35,092 nucleotides of DNA from Acidobacteriaceae bacterium (GTDB lineage: Bacteria; Acidobacteriota; Terriglobia; Terriglobales; Acidobacteriaceae): positions 1 to 35,092 of the forward strand of contig PLDC01000027.1 in the NCBI GenBank assembly GCA_003134995.1. Reading direction: 5' to 3'. Under the pieces are notes generated by a model, which saw only the letters and a program-made list of their open reading frames with translations, did not search any database and was not told where the DNA came from. Shown here piece after piece: positions 24,807 through 34,500 of the stretch (positions are counted from its first letter, which is position 1; every line of letters starts with the position of its first letter). The position numbers were made by a program, and so were the translations under genes.

Positions 24807-25556
24807 TCAAGCCGTGCAGGCCTCCTTAACCTGCGCGGCTTTGGTGTTGAGGTAATCAGCGGCACGTTGGGCATGGGCGGCTGCCGTAAAGATGGCGCGG
24901 TTGTCGTTCTTGAGGACTTCGAGCCATTTGGCGACATAGGCGGCATTCTCCTCGCGTGCTTCCTGATGCAATTCGAGGTCGGCGCACAGGAAGGCGGAGC
25001 CACGCGCGGCAACGAGTTCCTGCGCGTAATAGGCACGGTTTCCGCCATTGCTTGATCGTGGCTCCTATGCTTGCGAAAAACTTCTCGGCGTGATCGATGC
25101 GCGCCACGGAATCGAGAGTAGGGGCTGCCTTCGCGTAGAAGATTTCCGGAAGGCCTTCGATCTGCTCGACATTTAACACGGTATAGCCCTTCATGTACGG
25201 CATTTCGAGTACATCCTCGCCGGTCTTGTCGTTTTGCTCACTGCGCGTAATCGAATTGGCATAGACCACAAGCGAGCCTTTCTCGCCCTTCCTGACATGC
25301 GCGTTTAATTCGCTGGCCTGGCGGAACGTCATCCAGACGGGCGCTGCAAAGTTCTGGCTCAACGCGGACATCCAGAGGGACAGGACATTAATGCCGGAGT
25401 AGGGCTGCCCGTTATGGCGTAACGGTCGCATAATCCTTCCGGCTGCGTTTTCGGCGTTCCAGGGGCGTATCCACGGGGGAACCCCTTCTCCAAATGCTCG
25501 ACAATCTGCGCGGTAATACGACTGTAAACGTCTTTTCTTTCGGTGGCGTTTTGCAT
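24807..25556 (-). pseudogene. ardC: Broken ArdC-type antirestriction gene
   Basis: The ATG at 25556 has GAGGAG 6 bases upstream. The frame begins MQNATERKDVYSRITAQIVE and must shift at a G run (plus strand cccc 25482-25485) to continue as PPWIRPWNAENAAG, RPLRHNGQPYSGINVLSLW and VWMTFRQASELNAHVRKGEK. This is the ssDNA-binding N-terminal domain of ArdC-like proteins (DUF1738). A second shift near 25050 (one extra A) is needed to read GATIKHGGNRAYY, which joins directly to AQELVAARGSAFLCADL and the normal C-terminus (LEVLKNDNRAIFTAAAHAQR), stopping at 24807. The segment between, which in the family carries the HExxH zinc site, is missing. Two frameshifts plus an internal deletion make it a pseudogene. 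ardC genes normally travel on conjugative elements. Confidence 0.85.
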
Positions 25557-26165
25557 TGTATTCTCCTCAAAAACAATTTTTTTCTTCGCGAAAACGTCAA
25601 CCATTTCGACCCTGGATCTGTCCACATGAGGACTCGTGTCCGCCGCGAAAGCGTATGCCTTGTCCAGTCCGGAGTAAACAGACGGCTCCGGCCAATTTGC
25701 CCGAGACGACTTTCGACGTTTCTTCAAAACAAAATCTCGCGGAAATTGCGCAGCTGCTTCCTCGATTGTGCAACCTAAGGCTGATTCCACCGGCACTATC
25801 GACTTCAACCGCGGGTCTCCAGGGCGGAGAACCTTCATTTGAATCGGTCGTCCTTGGGCAGGAAGATAAGTTCGACCATTCTGCAACTCACATGGCCTCA
25901 ACACAACCCAATGACTCACATGAAATACTACCTCTGCACCGACCTTTAGCCCCTCCGACGCCGGGATCGTAAACTCGCCACTGTCACTCGTCCGGTAGGT
26001 GCCGCCCGTATCGATATGGATCTGCTCTTGCACAACCGCCAACCCGTCCATTGACCGGACCACACCCGCAAAGTCGACAGTTGCAGCCAGGATAGCCACG
26101 GAAGCACATAGACACAAAAGGCCCACACGACCCGAATTCAGCAAGTGGCTATGCCCTAATGACAA
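25557..26165 (-). pseudogene. Truncated secreted protein with carboxypeptidase-regulatory-like domain
   Basis: The likely start is a TTG at 26165 with GGAGGGG 5 bases upstream; a GTG at 26186 is in frame but lacks a ribosome site. A signal peptide (RVGLLCLCASVAILAATV) is followed by one beta-sandwich of the carboxypeptidase-regulatory type. Visible strands are DFAGVVRSMDGLAVVQEQ, GGTYRTSDSGEFTIP and VGAEVVFHVSHWVVLRPCEL, then GRTYLPAQGRPIQMKVLRPG and an Ala-rich turn (EEAAAQFP). In related acidobacterial proteins this lead domain is followed by a long TPR part; here it fades out and the frame runs without a stop into the ardC relic. The C-terminus therefore appears cut by the arrival of that element. 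Confidence 0.6.
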
Positions 26166-26301
26166 TGCATCCCCTCCTCGGAGCACACAACTACCCAGTT
26201 AAGACACATTAGTCCAATCCTTTGAACGCGCGTTGTCGCACTGAGCGAATCGCAGGCGCTCTCAGTTATCTCCAACGACGCGAAAAACGATTAGACGTTG
26301 C

Positions 26302-26754
26302 CTATTTGCATACACCGTGAAGCATGGCTCGTCCAGACGAGCAGATCCTCCGAGACACACTCCTACTTTTTTGGGAAGTCGACGGGTAGAAGCCCCCTCG
26401 GATTAGAAGCTGTGCACAAGCCTCTTCCTTCCATCCGCCGAATTTGGACCATAAAGATAGGCTCTCAGATCTCGGAATGTCAACAACCCGCACACCTGCA
26501 CTCTTGAGTGACGGCAACGATATCTCACCAAATGCGTCCAATCTCTACCTTACGTACCACGGTTGCTGCATGCCGACATCGTAACCATACATCGCCGACC
26601 ACTGTGTGACCTCCAGAATCACCTTCGGCTCTGTCGCAGGCTTTCCCGATTTTGGCGAAGCGGTATCTTGGGACTTGCAGACTCCCCCGAACGCAAGGAA
26701 AGTCAGCAACCCTGCTCGAAGGAGCGTCCGTCTTCGCAAGGGGATACTTTTCAT
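26302..26754 (-). pseudogene. Secreted ORF interrupted by an in-frame amber codon
   Basis: From the ATG at 26754 the frame gives a Tat-like signal peptide (RRRTLLRAGLLTFLAFGGV) and a short mature part (KPATEPKVILEVTQWSAMYG) up to TAG at 26547-26545. The same frame is then open for 80 codons (RLDAFGEISLPSLKSAGVRV, LWSKFGGWKEEACAQLL) to a TAG at 26302. The second half has protein-like composition. Either a real stop has truncated the gene, or only the 69-aa first half is made. It follows the YD-like gene on the same strand and could be its partner; family unknown. Confidence 0.45.
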
Positions 26755-26968
26755 TTGGGTGGTTTGCAACCGGGACTTCTTGTTGATCCCCCAAAAGCGG
26801 CACTAAGTGTACGCCATCCTCGCCTTCTGCCGGGATCCCATCTGCGGGCATTCGCTGCGGGGATGAGGTTTGGGTCGGCTCATCCGTTTCATAGGTGCAG
26901 GCAGCCTTTTGTACCACCCTGCGGGCGTGTAGGGGAAGCATGGCGACCCGACATTGCGATTCGATGGG

Positions 26969-28102
26969 CTACGGGTAAAACACGTAGGAATAAAATATGC
27001 ATCTTCCGTATGGTCCTGAACTGCTCTTCTGGATGAGGAGCCCTCTGGGGTCATAGTTGAATATCGTCGTACCTGTCAAGGTTTTGCCATCGGAGCCATT
27101 CCGCTCTTCCTTGGTTTCACGCCCAGCCTCGTCGTACGCGTAAGCAACTATTGAGGAAAGGTGGCTCCCCGAGTCGTATCCCTCCTCCCTGGTTTTATGC
27201 TCAGCCTGGTCGAAGGTGTCAATGGTTCTTGAAAAACGGTTTCCGGCAAGTCGTCCGCCCGAATCGTATTTCTCTTCCCTTGTTTTATGCCCAGCCTCCT
27301 CATACGTGTCGGTGGTGCTTGACGAAAGACGGCCACTTGCGTCGTATTTCTCCTCTTTGGTTCTACGCCCGGCCTTGTCGTACGCGTAGAGGGTTTTTCC
27401 AATGAGGGCGCCAGTTGAATCGTATACCTCTTCTTTGGCTTTATGCCGTGCCTGGTCATAGGTCGAAACCGTTTTTGAGGTCAGCTTGGCGTCGAGCATG
27501 ATTCCGGTCGCAAAGAAATAGCCGCCACTCAGCTTGAACCAAGCCCGTTCAACCTCGTCTTCCGCCGCATTGTACTTGTAGGTAATCCTGCTGTGGTCAT
27601 CGATATGCTCGAGGAGCTTACCCTTGTCATTCCAAGTGAACTGATCCTCCTCCCCTCCCCCGGTAAGCCTCCAATGAGGTTCTGCGTTAAAGTAACCGTA
27701 GTCACGGATTTTCCGTTTGGTGAGACGGCCTGCAGCGTCATAGGCATTCTCGACGGTTTTTTGCACCTGGCCATAATCTGCTTCCTCGATAATGTTGTCT
27801 TTGTCGTCATATTTGTAGGTCATCTGCGAACCGCGCAAATCGTAGGTGGAACTGTAAGAGGCATAGGTCAGATTGCCCCTGGCATCGTACTTTGTTGTTG
27901 CGTCCACGCCCCCGTTGTTGCTGCGTGTGCAGTAGCCGTCCGACCTATGTTGGGACGCGACTTTGTTTTTCCTCATTTCCTCTTTGTACTTCAGTTGCTC
28001 TTCGGAAGGGGCAAACTGACCAGATGGCGGCCACTGAGCGTAGAGGTTGCTCGAAGTAAAACCCACGAGCAGAAGCATCAGAAATGACAGAAGTGATTTC
28101 AT
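26969..28102 (-). CDS. Secreted YD-like repeat protein (377 aa)
   Basis: The start is the ATG at 28102 with AGGAGG 9 bases upstream; the frame extends to 28234 but the signal peptide (MKSLLSFLMLLLVGFTSSNL, cleavage near YAQ) begins here. The mature part contains degenerate YD repeats (KYDARGNLTY, YKYDDKDNIIEEADYG, AYDAAGRLTKRKI). From about residue 215 these become a regular array of about 24-residue units (YDKAGRRTKEEKYDASGRL, YEEAGHKTREEKYDSGGRL, FDQAEHKTREEGYDSG). It ends FNYDPRGLLIQK and FYSYVFYP. There is no RHS core and no toxin tip, so it is a small self-contained relative of RHS proteins. A clear promoter precedes it. A paralogous tail lies upstream at 28192-28363. Role unknown; extracellular or cell-surface location is likely. 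Confidence 0.85.
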   Translation of the reverse strand: MKSLLSFLMLLLVGFTSSNLYAQWPPSGQFAPSEEQLKYKEEMRKNKVASQHRSDGYCTRSNNGGVDATTKYDARGNLTYASYSSTYDLRGSQMTYKYDDKDNIIEEADYGQVQKTVENAYDAAGRLTKRKIRDYGYFNAEPHWRLTGGGEEDQFTWNDKGKLLEHIDDHSRITYKYNAAEDEVERAWFKLSGGYFFATGIMLDAKLTSKTVSTYDQARHKAKEEVYDSTGALIGKTLYAYDKAGRRTKEEKYDASGRLSSSTTDTYEEAGHKTREEKYDSGGRLAGNRFSRTIDTFDQAEHKTREEGYDSGSHLSSIVAYAYDEAGRETKEERNGSDGKTLTGTTIFNYDPRGLLIQKSSSGPYGRCIFYSYVFYP

Positions 28103-28132
28103 TGGTGTGTTCCTCCTGGCCGCTGTTCGGGC

Positions 28133-28160
28133 ATTATATTCCTGACCGTCAGTCTGGGAA
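28133..28160 (-). promoter_or_regulatory. Sigma-70-type promoter of the YD-like gene
   Basis: On the minus strand TTCCCA (28160-28155), a 16-base spacer and a perfect TATAAT (28138-28133). The -10 box ends 30 bp before the ATG at 28102, leaving a short leader that carries the AGGAGG site. It lies in the 90-bp gap after the paralogous tail. Confidence 0.6.
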
Positions 28161-28191
28161 TATCGTTGCAATCCTTCGCTGCTCGATGCCG

Positions 28192-28363
28192 CTACGGGTA
28201 AGACTTGTATGTCGTCTTCGTGAGCCATGTGCATTCTCCCTTTGAGTTGAACGCGGAGCGCTCAGTAACAAGACCCTTGGGGTCACTTTTGAATGTTGAC
28301 CACCTCTTGAGAGTTTTGCCATCGGAGGCAAATTCCTGTTCTTTGGTTTTGTGCCCGGTCCCA
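28192..28363 (-). pseudogene. C-terminal fragment of a second YD-like repeat gene
   Basis: The minus strand encodes GHKTKEQEFASDGKTLKRW, then DPKGLVTERSAFNSKGE and TTYKSYP before TAA at 28192. This aligns along its whole length with the end of the intact YD-like protein (GRETKEERNGSDGKTLTG, DPRGLLIQK, YSYVFYP). Only about 57 residues are kept, with no start or signal peptide. Upstream of about 28363 the homology stops, about 190 bp before the tRNA-bearing repeat begins. It is the relic of a tandem pair whose upstream copy was lost by deletion or insertion. Confidence 0.65.
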
Positions 28364-28548
28364 CGAGGCGTGCGAGCCCAGCAATGACGGAATCTGGAGG
28401 ACACCAACACTCGGTGATGGTTTTACCGAGTGTATTGTCGGGTGCTCAGAATTGTCCAGAAACGGGCTTCCGGGAGATATGTCCTCGAAGCCGACTTCTG
28501 AGAAACGGGCTTATGGGAAGCTCTCAACGCGGCTCTACTGCGCCCGGC

Positions 28549-28880
28549 AAAGTCAACTCGCTATCGCCGAATCCGCAGCTTTTGATCGCATTGCATTCGC
28601 CTAACGGACTGCGTGAAACCGGACTGCGAATATGCCCTCCAGAGAAAAGCCATGACAGTGATCGCCTCCGCTTCTGAGCAGTCGGTTCTCTGCAGTCCGG
28701 TTTGTCTGGGAGTAATCGCGAAATACGGGCATGTTTCGCGTATTTCCGGGCAAGGTGCGGCAGAATTTCTCTGCAGTTCAGACTGCGTGGCGGAGCGGGA
28801 AGGATTCGAACCCGCGGTACAGGTCTGAAACCTGTAAGAGCCGACGTTTGCGTAAGTTGCGCGGAATCAACTGGTTCAGA
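28549..28880. repeat. Direct repeat copy A (tRNA 3'-end repeat)
   Basis: Begins aaagtcaactcgct and ends near gcggaatcaac. Shared blocks with copy B at 34625-34975 include gatcgcatt, cgaaaccggactgc, gagaaaagcc, gcatgtttcgcgtatttc, tttctctgcagttcagactg and cgtggcggag, in the same order and orientation. The copies differ at scattered positions and by small indels, so the duplication is old or each copy was acquired separately. Each holds the 3' part of a tRNA on the minus strand. Frames crossing it are spurious. Confidence 0.75.
28788..28837 (-). tRNA. 3' fragment of a tRNA, Ser-like, in repeat copy A
   Basis: Reading on the minus strand, the fragment ends CCGCTCCGCCA, preceded by a T-arm with GTTCGAATC and a small stem-loop ACAGG-TTTCAGA-CCTGT. 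One T-stem pair is broken (GCGGG against CCTTC). I found no matching 5' acceptor strand or D-arm within tRNA length upstream, so this is a fragment and not a working gene. Such 3' ends are typical attachment sites left by tRNA-targeting integrases. Confidence 0.5.
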
Positions 28881-29483
28881 AATTCTCCAGCAGACTGCCT
28901 GCTCCCCATTCGACACGCTAAACAGTGCGGTTTCGCGAAACCTCTAGAGGCGAAGCGTTGGCGATTGTGTGGCTGAAAGTGGTCTCTGCCGACGCCTCCC
29001 TAGCGGCCAAATGGGTTCGCACGTAACTGCGTGCTTGCCGCGCAGTCTAAGCGAAAATTCTCTCTGCAGGGTGTGCTCGTCAAAAGGGCAGATAAATGAA
29101 GATTCTCAAGATTCTTGCTCACGCTTTGTTACACAACATCCGCTTCTTGGTCGGGAATCGGACACATCCTTCTGGCAGATTGTTTGTCGAGGGGAAACGC
29201 CAACTTCGATGCGAGCGCCAATTAAATGGATTTGCCGGATATGGGGACTGTCCCAGTATTGTCTGAGGTATTGTCCCACGATTGCCAACTCCTCGCTTAT
29301 GCGATCGCGCAGCAGCAAGACTCCGGTGGTGCTATGGGCGGAGAGACCGGACTCATCGAGAGCGGCGTCCGGCCGCATGTGCCGGCGGACAGGTCCCAGC
29401 TTCACTGGAGGACTGAGACCTGTCGTTATCACCAAGCGCGATGTTGGGTCCTCCGGCGGACGCTGGGGATAAAGCCGACATCA
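28881..29483. other. Intergenic stretch without a supported gene
   Basis: About 600 bp between repeat copy A and the stop of the HAF-repeat gene. Frames exist on both strands (29106-29435 minus, 29226-29501 plus), but neither has a ribosome site, a signal peptide or a recognisable motif. I see no terminator, tRNA or transposase. Confidence 0.4.
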
Positions 29484-30788
29484 CTATTGCAGCTTTACTA
29501 GCCCGGATCCGGTTCGGCTAAAGCGCAGTTGTTGCTGAAGCAGCTTTCGAGCATTATCGCTCAAATTCCTCGGCGGGATAACGCTCGATGAGTTGCTCTC
29601 GCTGGTCGCAACTCCGTGTGTTGGGCTCGCGAGATAGGTATGGATTTCCCCGGTGCTGGTCATCCCCAAGCCGGTGATTTCCCCACGAGAATTGATGGAG
29701 CAACCAGTTAGCAGGTAAAGCGGAGAATCACCCGCAATCAGGGTGTTCAGGTCGGTCATCACGCCGTCCTCCCACAGAAATGCGCGCGGGTTAAACTCCG
29801 CGTCCAGGGACGCTCCAACTATCGAGCCCGCGTCATTGATGCTGATGCTCACGCTCGCAACATCACCGGAGACTACTCCTAAGTCCTGCATCCCAGTGCT
29901 CCGGGTCCAGAGAAACGCGTGAAAAGTCGTGTCGCCGGGCAAATCTGAATCGCCAACCACCTGACCCTGATTATTAATGTCATAGGCAATGTTTCCACCC
30001 GCCTCGCCCGTTATGCCGCCGAGATTGCCGAGATCGGTTGTTTTGCCGTTTTCCCAGAGCAAGGCATGAACCGGGGCCAGGTTGTAGAGGAAATTCGTAT
30101 TGAAAATTGAACAAGTGCCGGAAGCGCCGACAGCATCTCCGTTGTCATTGATCTGCTGAGCTATGCCATCCGGATCGCCTCCAACTGTCGGCAGTTTGTG
30201 AATCACGCCGTTTACCCAGACTGCAGGCTCGAAGTGAAGAACTTGCGGAGCTGGGCAGCCTGGATCGGGCGTCGAGTTCTCCGCAAATCCGGCCGCTTCC
30301 CCGCGATTGTTGATCGCCTCAGCCACTCCGTTATTGCCGCCGAGTGTCGGGAGCGGAATCATCTTTGCGCCCTGCCACAGGAAGGGTAGACAGATTAAGT
30401 GGGTTCCGAAGCCGCAAAAATCTTCACCATTGGGATCTGGCGAAGAACTTTCAGCTTCGCCGACGGCTTGGCTATTTTCGTTGTCAACGAAGGCGATGCT
30501 GTTTGGTCCTCCGAGCCCAGACGTGCCGATGTTATTCATTTGCCCGTTGAGCCAGAGGATAGCGTTCTGCGTGCCGTCAGCAAGGCTGGCCGACCCACTC
30601 ACCACGCCGTTCTTGTTGATGAAGAATGGCTGGCTAAAATTACCGCCAGGGAGTGTGCCGAGATCGGTGATGGTGTATTGAGCGGCCGAGGGTTTATGTT
30701 GCTGGGCGGCCTGCGCGGCAGTGGAGAGTGAGACTGCCAGCGCGATCAGCGCGCATGCCGAGAGGGATCGTAGAGTTTGAATCTTCAT
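29484..30788 (-). CDS. Secreted HAF-repeat protein (434 aa)
   Basis: AGGAGG lies 4 bases before the ATG. The signal peptide (residues 1-28, ending TAAQAA) is followed by ITDLGTLPGGNFSQ and about seven HAF-type repeats of 40-55 residues. Each alternates an A-x-x-IN-x-x-G-x-x-x-G segment with a LW-x-x-G-x-x-x-DLG segment (for example AFLWTRSTGMQDLG, HALLWENGKTTDLGNLGG, AFLWEDGVMTDLNTLI). This is the probable extracellular repeat family TIGR02913, whose function is unknown and which is predicted to form a beta-propeller-like fold. The C-terminal 50 residues are a Ser/Asn-rich linker and a basic helix (LSDNARKLLQQQLRF). It is divergent from the sigma factor/kinase operon, with 158 bp between the two starts, so the two could share control. 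Confidence 0.9.
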   Translation of the reverse strand: MKIQTLRSLSACALIALAVSLSTAAQAAQQHKPSAAQYTITDLGTLPGGNFSQPFFINKNGVVSGSASLADGTQNAILWLNGQMNNIGTSGLGGPNSIAFVDNENSQAVGEAESSSPDPNGEDFCGFGTHLICLPFLWQGAKMIPLPTLGGNNGVAEAINNRGEAAGFAENSTPDPGCPAPQVLHFEPAVWVNGVIHKLPTVGGDPDGIAQQINDNGDAVGASGTCSIFNTNFLYNLAPVHALLWENGKTTDLGNLGGITGEAGGNIAYDINNQGQVVGDSDLPGDTTFHAFLWTRSTGMQDLGVVSGDVASVSISINDAGSIVGASLDAEFNPRAFLWEDGVMTDLNTLIAGDSPLYLLTGCSINSRGEITGLGMTSTGEIHTYLASPTHGVATSESNSSSVIPPRNLSDNARKLLQQQLRFSRTGSGLVKLQ

Positions 30789-30900
30789 GTGGCCTCCTGA
30801 ATTTTGTCCGCGTCTATGCGGCGAATCTTCGAGCTCATTCGCTCTTGTCTAAGTAGGCGCAATCTGCAGCGCGGAACTATCATCCGGGGTCTCTTTTTCT

Positions 30901-30928
30901 TTGAAGGGCTGGCCTGGCAGGGTATTAT
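30901..30928 (+). promoter_or_regulatory. Putative promoter of the sigma factor/kinase operon
   Basis: TTGAAG (30901-30906), a 16-base spacer and TATTAT (30923-30928), five of six matches to the -10 consensus. The ATG is only 19 bp beyond, so the transcript would have a very short leader, with the GGAG at 30934 near its 5' end. No ECF-type GGAAC/GTC pair with normal spacing was found, so self-regulation by the sigma factor is not supported. Confidence 0.4.
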
Positions 30929-30946
30929 TGCCCGGAGTGTGGGGCT

Positions 30947-31561
30947 ATGGAGAACTCCGAGCAATCGGCGCACAAAGAAGCCCAGGCTGCCGAGAATGCG
31001 GCCGTGAGCGGCTTACTCCGAGCCTGGAGCGACGGAGATCGAGCCGCGCTCGACCGGTTGACTCCCATCGTTTATGACGAACTCCGCCGCCTTGCCAGCC
31101 GCTACATGAGAAGCGAGCGCACCGGTCACAGCCTGCAGACAACCGCCCTGGTCAATGAAGCCTACATGCGCCTGGTGGATTACAAGAGCATGCAGTGGCA
31201 GAATCGCGCCCATTTTTTCGCGGTTTCCGCGCAGCTGATGCGGCGTATTCTGGTCGATCATGCGCGCCGTCACAACCTGAAACGCGGAGGCGGCGTACAG
31301 CATGTTTCGTTTGAGGATACGGCCGAAGTGGGCGGTGATCGGGCAGCAGACCTGGTCGCGCTCGATGAGGCCATGCATGCGCTGGCGCGTATCGATCCGC
31401 GCAAAGTGCAGGTTGTCGAGATGCGCTTCTTCGGCGGACTCAGCGTGGAAGAGACGGCGGAAGTGCTGAAGGTGTCTCCCGTTACCGTGATGCGCGACTG
31501 GAACACCGCCAAGGCCTGGCTCTATCGTGAATTGACGGGCGAGGCGACTGATGCACGCTGA
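30947..31561 (+). CDS. ECF-type RNA polymerase sigma factor (TIGR02999/PF07638 type)
   Basis: 204 aa. Region 2 spans about residues 22-100 ([62 protein letters not shown]). Region 4 spans about 148-196 ([48 protein letters not shown]). This is the sigma family common in Acidobacteria and Planctomycetes, usually encoded beside Ser/Thr kinases and without an anti-sigma factor. Its stop lies 11 bases inside the following kinase gene, so the two are cotranscribed and probably coupled. The kinase may control the sigma factor by phosphorylation (inference from the pairing). The target promoters are not visible here; the divergent HAF gene is a candidate. Confidence 0.93.
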   Translation: MENSEQSAHKEAQAAENAAVSGLLRAWSDGDRAALDRLTPIVYDELRRLASRYMRSERTGHSLQTTALVNEAYMRLVDYKSMQWQNRAHFFAVSAQLMRRILVDHARRHNLKRGGGVQHVSFEDTAEVGGDRAADLVALDEAMHALARIDPRKVQVVEMRFFGGLSVEETAEVLKVSPVTVMRDWNTAKAWLYRELTGEATDAR

Positions 31562-34500
31562 CCGCTGGCAACAAATCGACAGAGTACTGCAGTCGGCGCT
31601 GGAGCGTCCACCCAAGGAGCGGGATGCGTTTCTGAGGAGTGCCTGCGCGGGCGACGAAGCGCTGGAGCGCGAAGTACGCTCTCTGCTGAGGGCGCAAGAG
31701 CAGGCGGGTAGCTTTCTGGAAAGTCCCGCCATAGAGGTGGCAGCGCTGGCCGTCGCCCAACAAGAGGCCAAGCAGGCGCCCGGGAATGAAGATTTTTCTG
31801 TTGACCGTTCGGTATCCCATTATCGCGTGGTGGGAAAGCTGGGCAGCGGCGGCATGGGCGTGGTTTATAAGGCCGAAGACACGGAACTTGGCCGTTTCGT
31901 TGCATTGAAAGTTCTGCCCGAAGGCCTGTCCCGCGACCCGCAAGCTCTGGAACGATTCCGCCGCGAGGCGCGAGCGGCCTCCGCCCTCAATCACCCCAAC
32001 ATTTGCACCATCCATGAGATCGGCAGAGACAGTGGGCAGTCGTTTATCGTTATGGAGTTTTTGGACGGTGCGACGCTGAAGGATCAGATCGCAGGGCGTC
32101 CCATGGAGACCGAGTCAATCTTATCGCTGGGCATCGAGATCGCGGATGCGCTGGACGCAGCTCACGCCGCCGGCATCGTCCACCGCGACATCAAGACCGC
32201 GAACATCTTTGTCACCAAGCGCGGACACGCAAAAATCCTCGATTTCGGGCTGGCCAAGCTTACCCTCAACGACGAAGGCATCGACCTGAACGCCCCGACG
32301 AAAGAGGAATCTTTGACCAATCCCGGCACGGCTGTGGGGACGGTCGCCTACATGTCGCCCGAGCAGGTTCGCGGAAAAGAATTGGATTCGCGCTCCGATC
32401 TGTTCTCCTTCGGTGTGGTGCTCTACGAGGCCGTAACCGGAACGCTGCCATTCCAGGGGGAAACTACAGGACTCGTCTTCGACGCGATTTTGAATCGGCC
32501 TCCGGCGCCTCTCGGGCGAGTGAATGCGGACCCGCCCTCTGAGCTGAAAAGAATCATCGGCAAATGTTTAGAGAAAGACCTCAGCTTTCGCTACCAGCAC
32601 GCTTCGGAAATCAGGGCTGATCTGCGGCGTCTGAAACGCGACAGTGATTCGACGCAATTTTCGCCGAGCACTGAAAACGAAACTTCCGCCGGTGTCAAGA
32701 AGCATGGAATCACGATCATAATTGCAGCTGCAGCGATTCTGATTACTACGATCGGAGGCTACTTCTATTTTCATCGGCAAGCGAAACTTACTGACAAAGA
32801 CACCATCGTCTTGTCTGATTTCACCAACATGACGAGCGACGCCGTCTTCGACGACACTTTGAAACAGGGACTCTTCCTTCAGCTCGAGCAGTCTCCGTTT
32901 CTTGATGTGCTTTCCGAGCGCAAGGTGAACGATACTCTTCGACGTATGGGGCGTGCTGCCGGGGACCGCTTGACGCCTGAGGTCGCTCGCGAAGTTTGCC
33001 AACGTACCGGCAGCAAGGCCACTTTGACCGGCTCGATCGCCAGCCTGGGTACTCAATACGTGATCGGCGTAAAGGCGGTGAACTGCATCACTGGCGACCT
33101 TCTGGCCGAAACTCAGGAGCAAGCGGCGGGTAAAGAAGCGGTGCTCAAGGCTCTCGATGCAGCCGCTGTCAGCTTGCGCGGCAAACTGGGCGAATCGCTA
33201 GGCTCCGTGCAGAAGTATGCCGCCCCACTCGAAGAAGCGACCACGCCATCGCTAGAGGCGCTCAGAGCCTACAGTATGGGGCGCAGGGTATTCTTTGCCG
33301 AGGGCAACACTGCCGCTCTTCCTTTCCTCAAGCGGGCAGTGGAACTTGACCCGAATTTCGCCATAGCTTACCGGGCCCTATCGGGCGTCTACGACAACCT
33401 CAACGAGCCGGGACGTGATGTGGAAAATCTCCAGAAGGCTTATGCGTTGCGCGAGAAGGTCAGCGAGCGGGAGCGATTCTACATCGAGGCAAACTACTAC
33501 TGGAAAGTCACGGGAGAACTGGAGAAGGCGATACCGGCGTACGAACTGTGGCACGAGACCTACCCCAGGGACTACGCGCTTCACGTGCACCTGCAAGCTA
33601 TTTACTCCACCCTGGGAGACTTGGAAAGATCCTTGGAAGAAGCCCGCGAGGCCGTACGCTTAGAACCAAATTCCGCGCTTAACTACGAGGTTCTCGGATT
33701 CGACTACCTGAACCTTAACCGGCTCGACGAGGCGGAGGCGGTGCTCAAGCAGGCTGAAGCGCGCAAGCTGGGAAGCGAGGGACTGTCTGCAGTCCGCTAC
33801 CAGTTGGCCTTCCTGAAGGGTGATATAACACAGATGGCGCAGCTTGCTTCGGCCACCGTGGGCAAGCCGGGCGCGGAAGATCTGTTGCTGGCGGCGCAAG
33901 CGAACACGGCAGCTTGGTACGGTAAACAAAGGGACGCGCGCGAACTCACGCGACGCGCCATGGCGTCAGCCGAATTCAATGACGCTAAAGAAACCGCTGC
34001 GGCTTATCAGGCAGAGTCCGCATTACGCGAAGCGCTGTTCGGCAACCAGAAGCAAGCCAACGTCGCCGCCCAGGCCGCAATCAAGCTCGCCACCAACCGC
34101 GATGTGCAGACCATTGCTGCCTTCACCTTGGCCTGCGCCGGCGAGACCGTTGCGGCCGAAAAGCTGGCGGCTGACCTCCAAAAAAATTTTCCCTCGGATA
34201 CGCTCGTCCAGAGATATCGGTTGCCTACGATTCGCGCGGCCGTTGCTTTACAGCATCGCGACCCCAACCGCGCAATTGAACTGTTGCAGCCGATGAGTAC
34301 GTTAGAACTCGGAGACGCAGGCACCCTCCTTCCGGTCTATTTGCGTGGAGAAGCCTATCTTTTGCTCCATGACGCGAATCACGCGGCCATAGAATTTCAG
34401 AAATTCATTGACCATCGTGGCCTCGTCGTTAACACAACGCCTGCCGCACTCGCACGTCTTGGCCTCGCCCGCGCATATGCGCTGCAGGCTAACACCGCCA

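Noticed and set aside
25494..25972. Plus-strand frames opposite the carboxypeptidase-regulatory-like gene
   Set aside because: The minus strand carries a signal peptide and a recognisable domain there; the plus frames are shadows.
26525..26941. Minus-strand 138-codon frame overlapping the Tat-like secreted ORF
   Set aside because: It has no signal peptide or ribosome site and runs out of phase through the convincing signal peptide at 26754; probably a shadow.
28788..28910. A complete selenocysteine or serine tRNA in repeat copy A
   Set aside because: The only near-match to a 5' acceptor (GGAGCAG) would give a molecule of about 118 bases with no D-arm; only the 3' part is supported.
28524..28916. 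Minus-strand frames reading VPRVRI-like strings across both repeat copies (also 34653-34913)
   Set aside because: They are translations of the tRNA T-arm and CCA end, a well-known source of spurious proteins.
29106..29501. Overlapping frames on both strands between the repeat and the HAF gene
   Set aside because: No start signals, no motifs and conflicting strands; neither can be supported.
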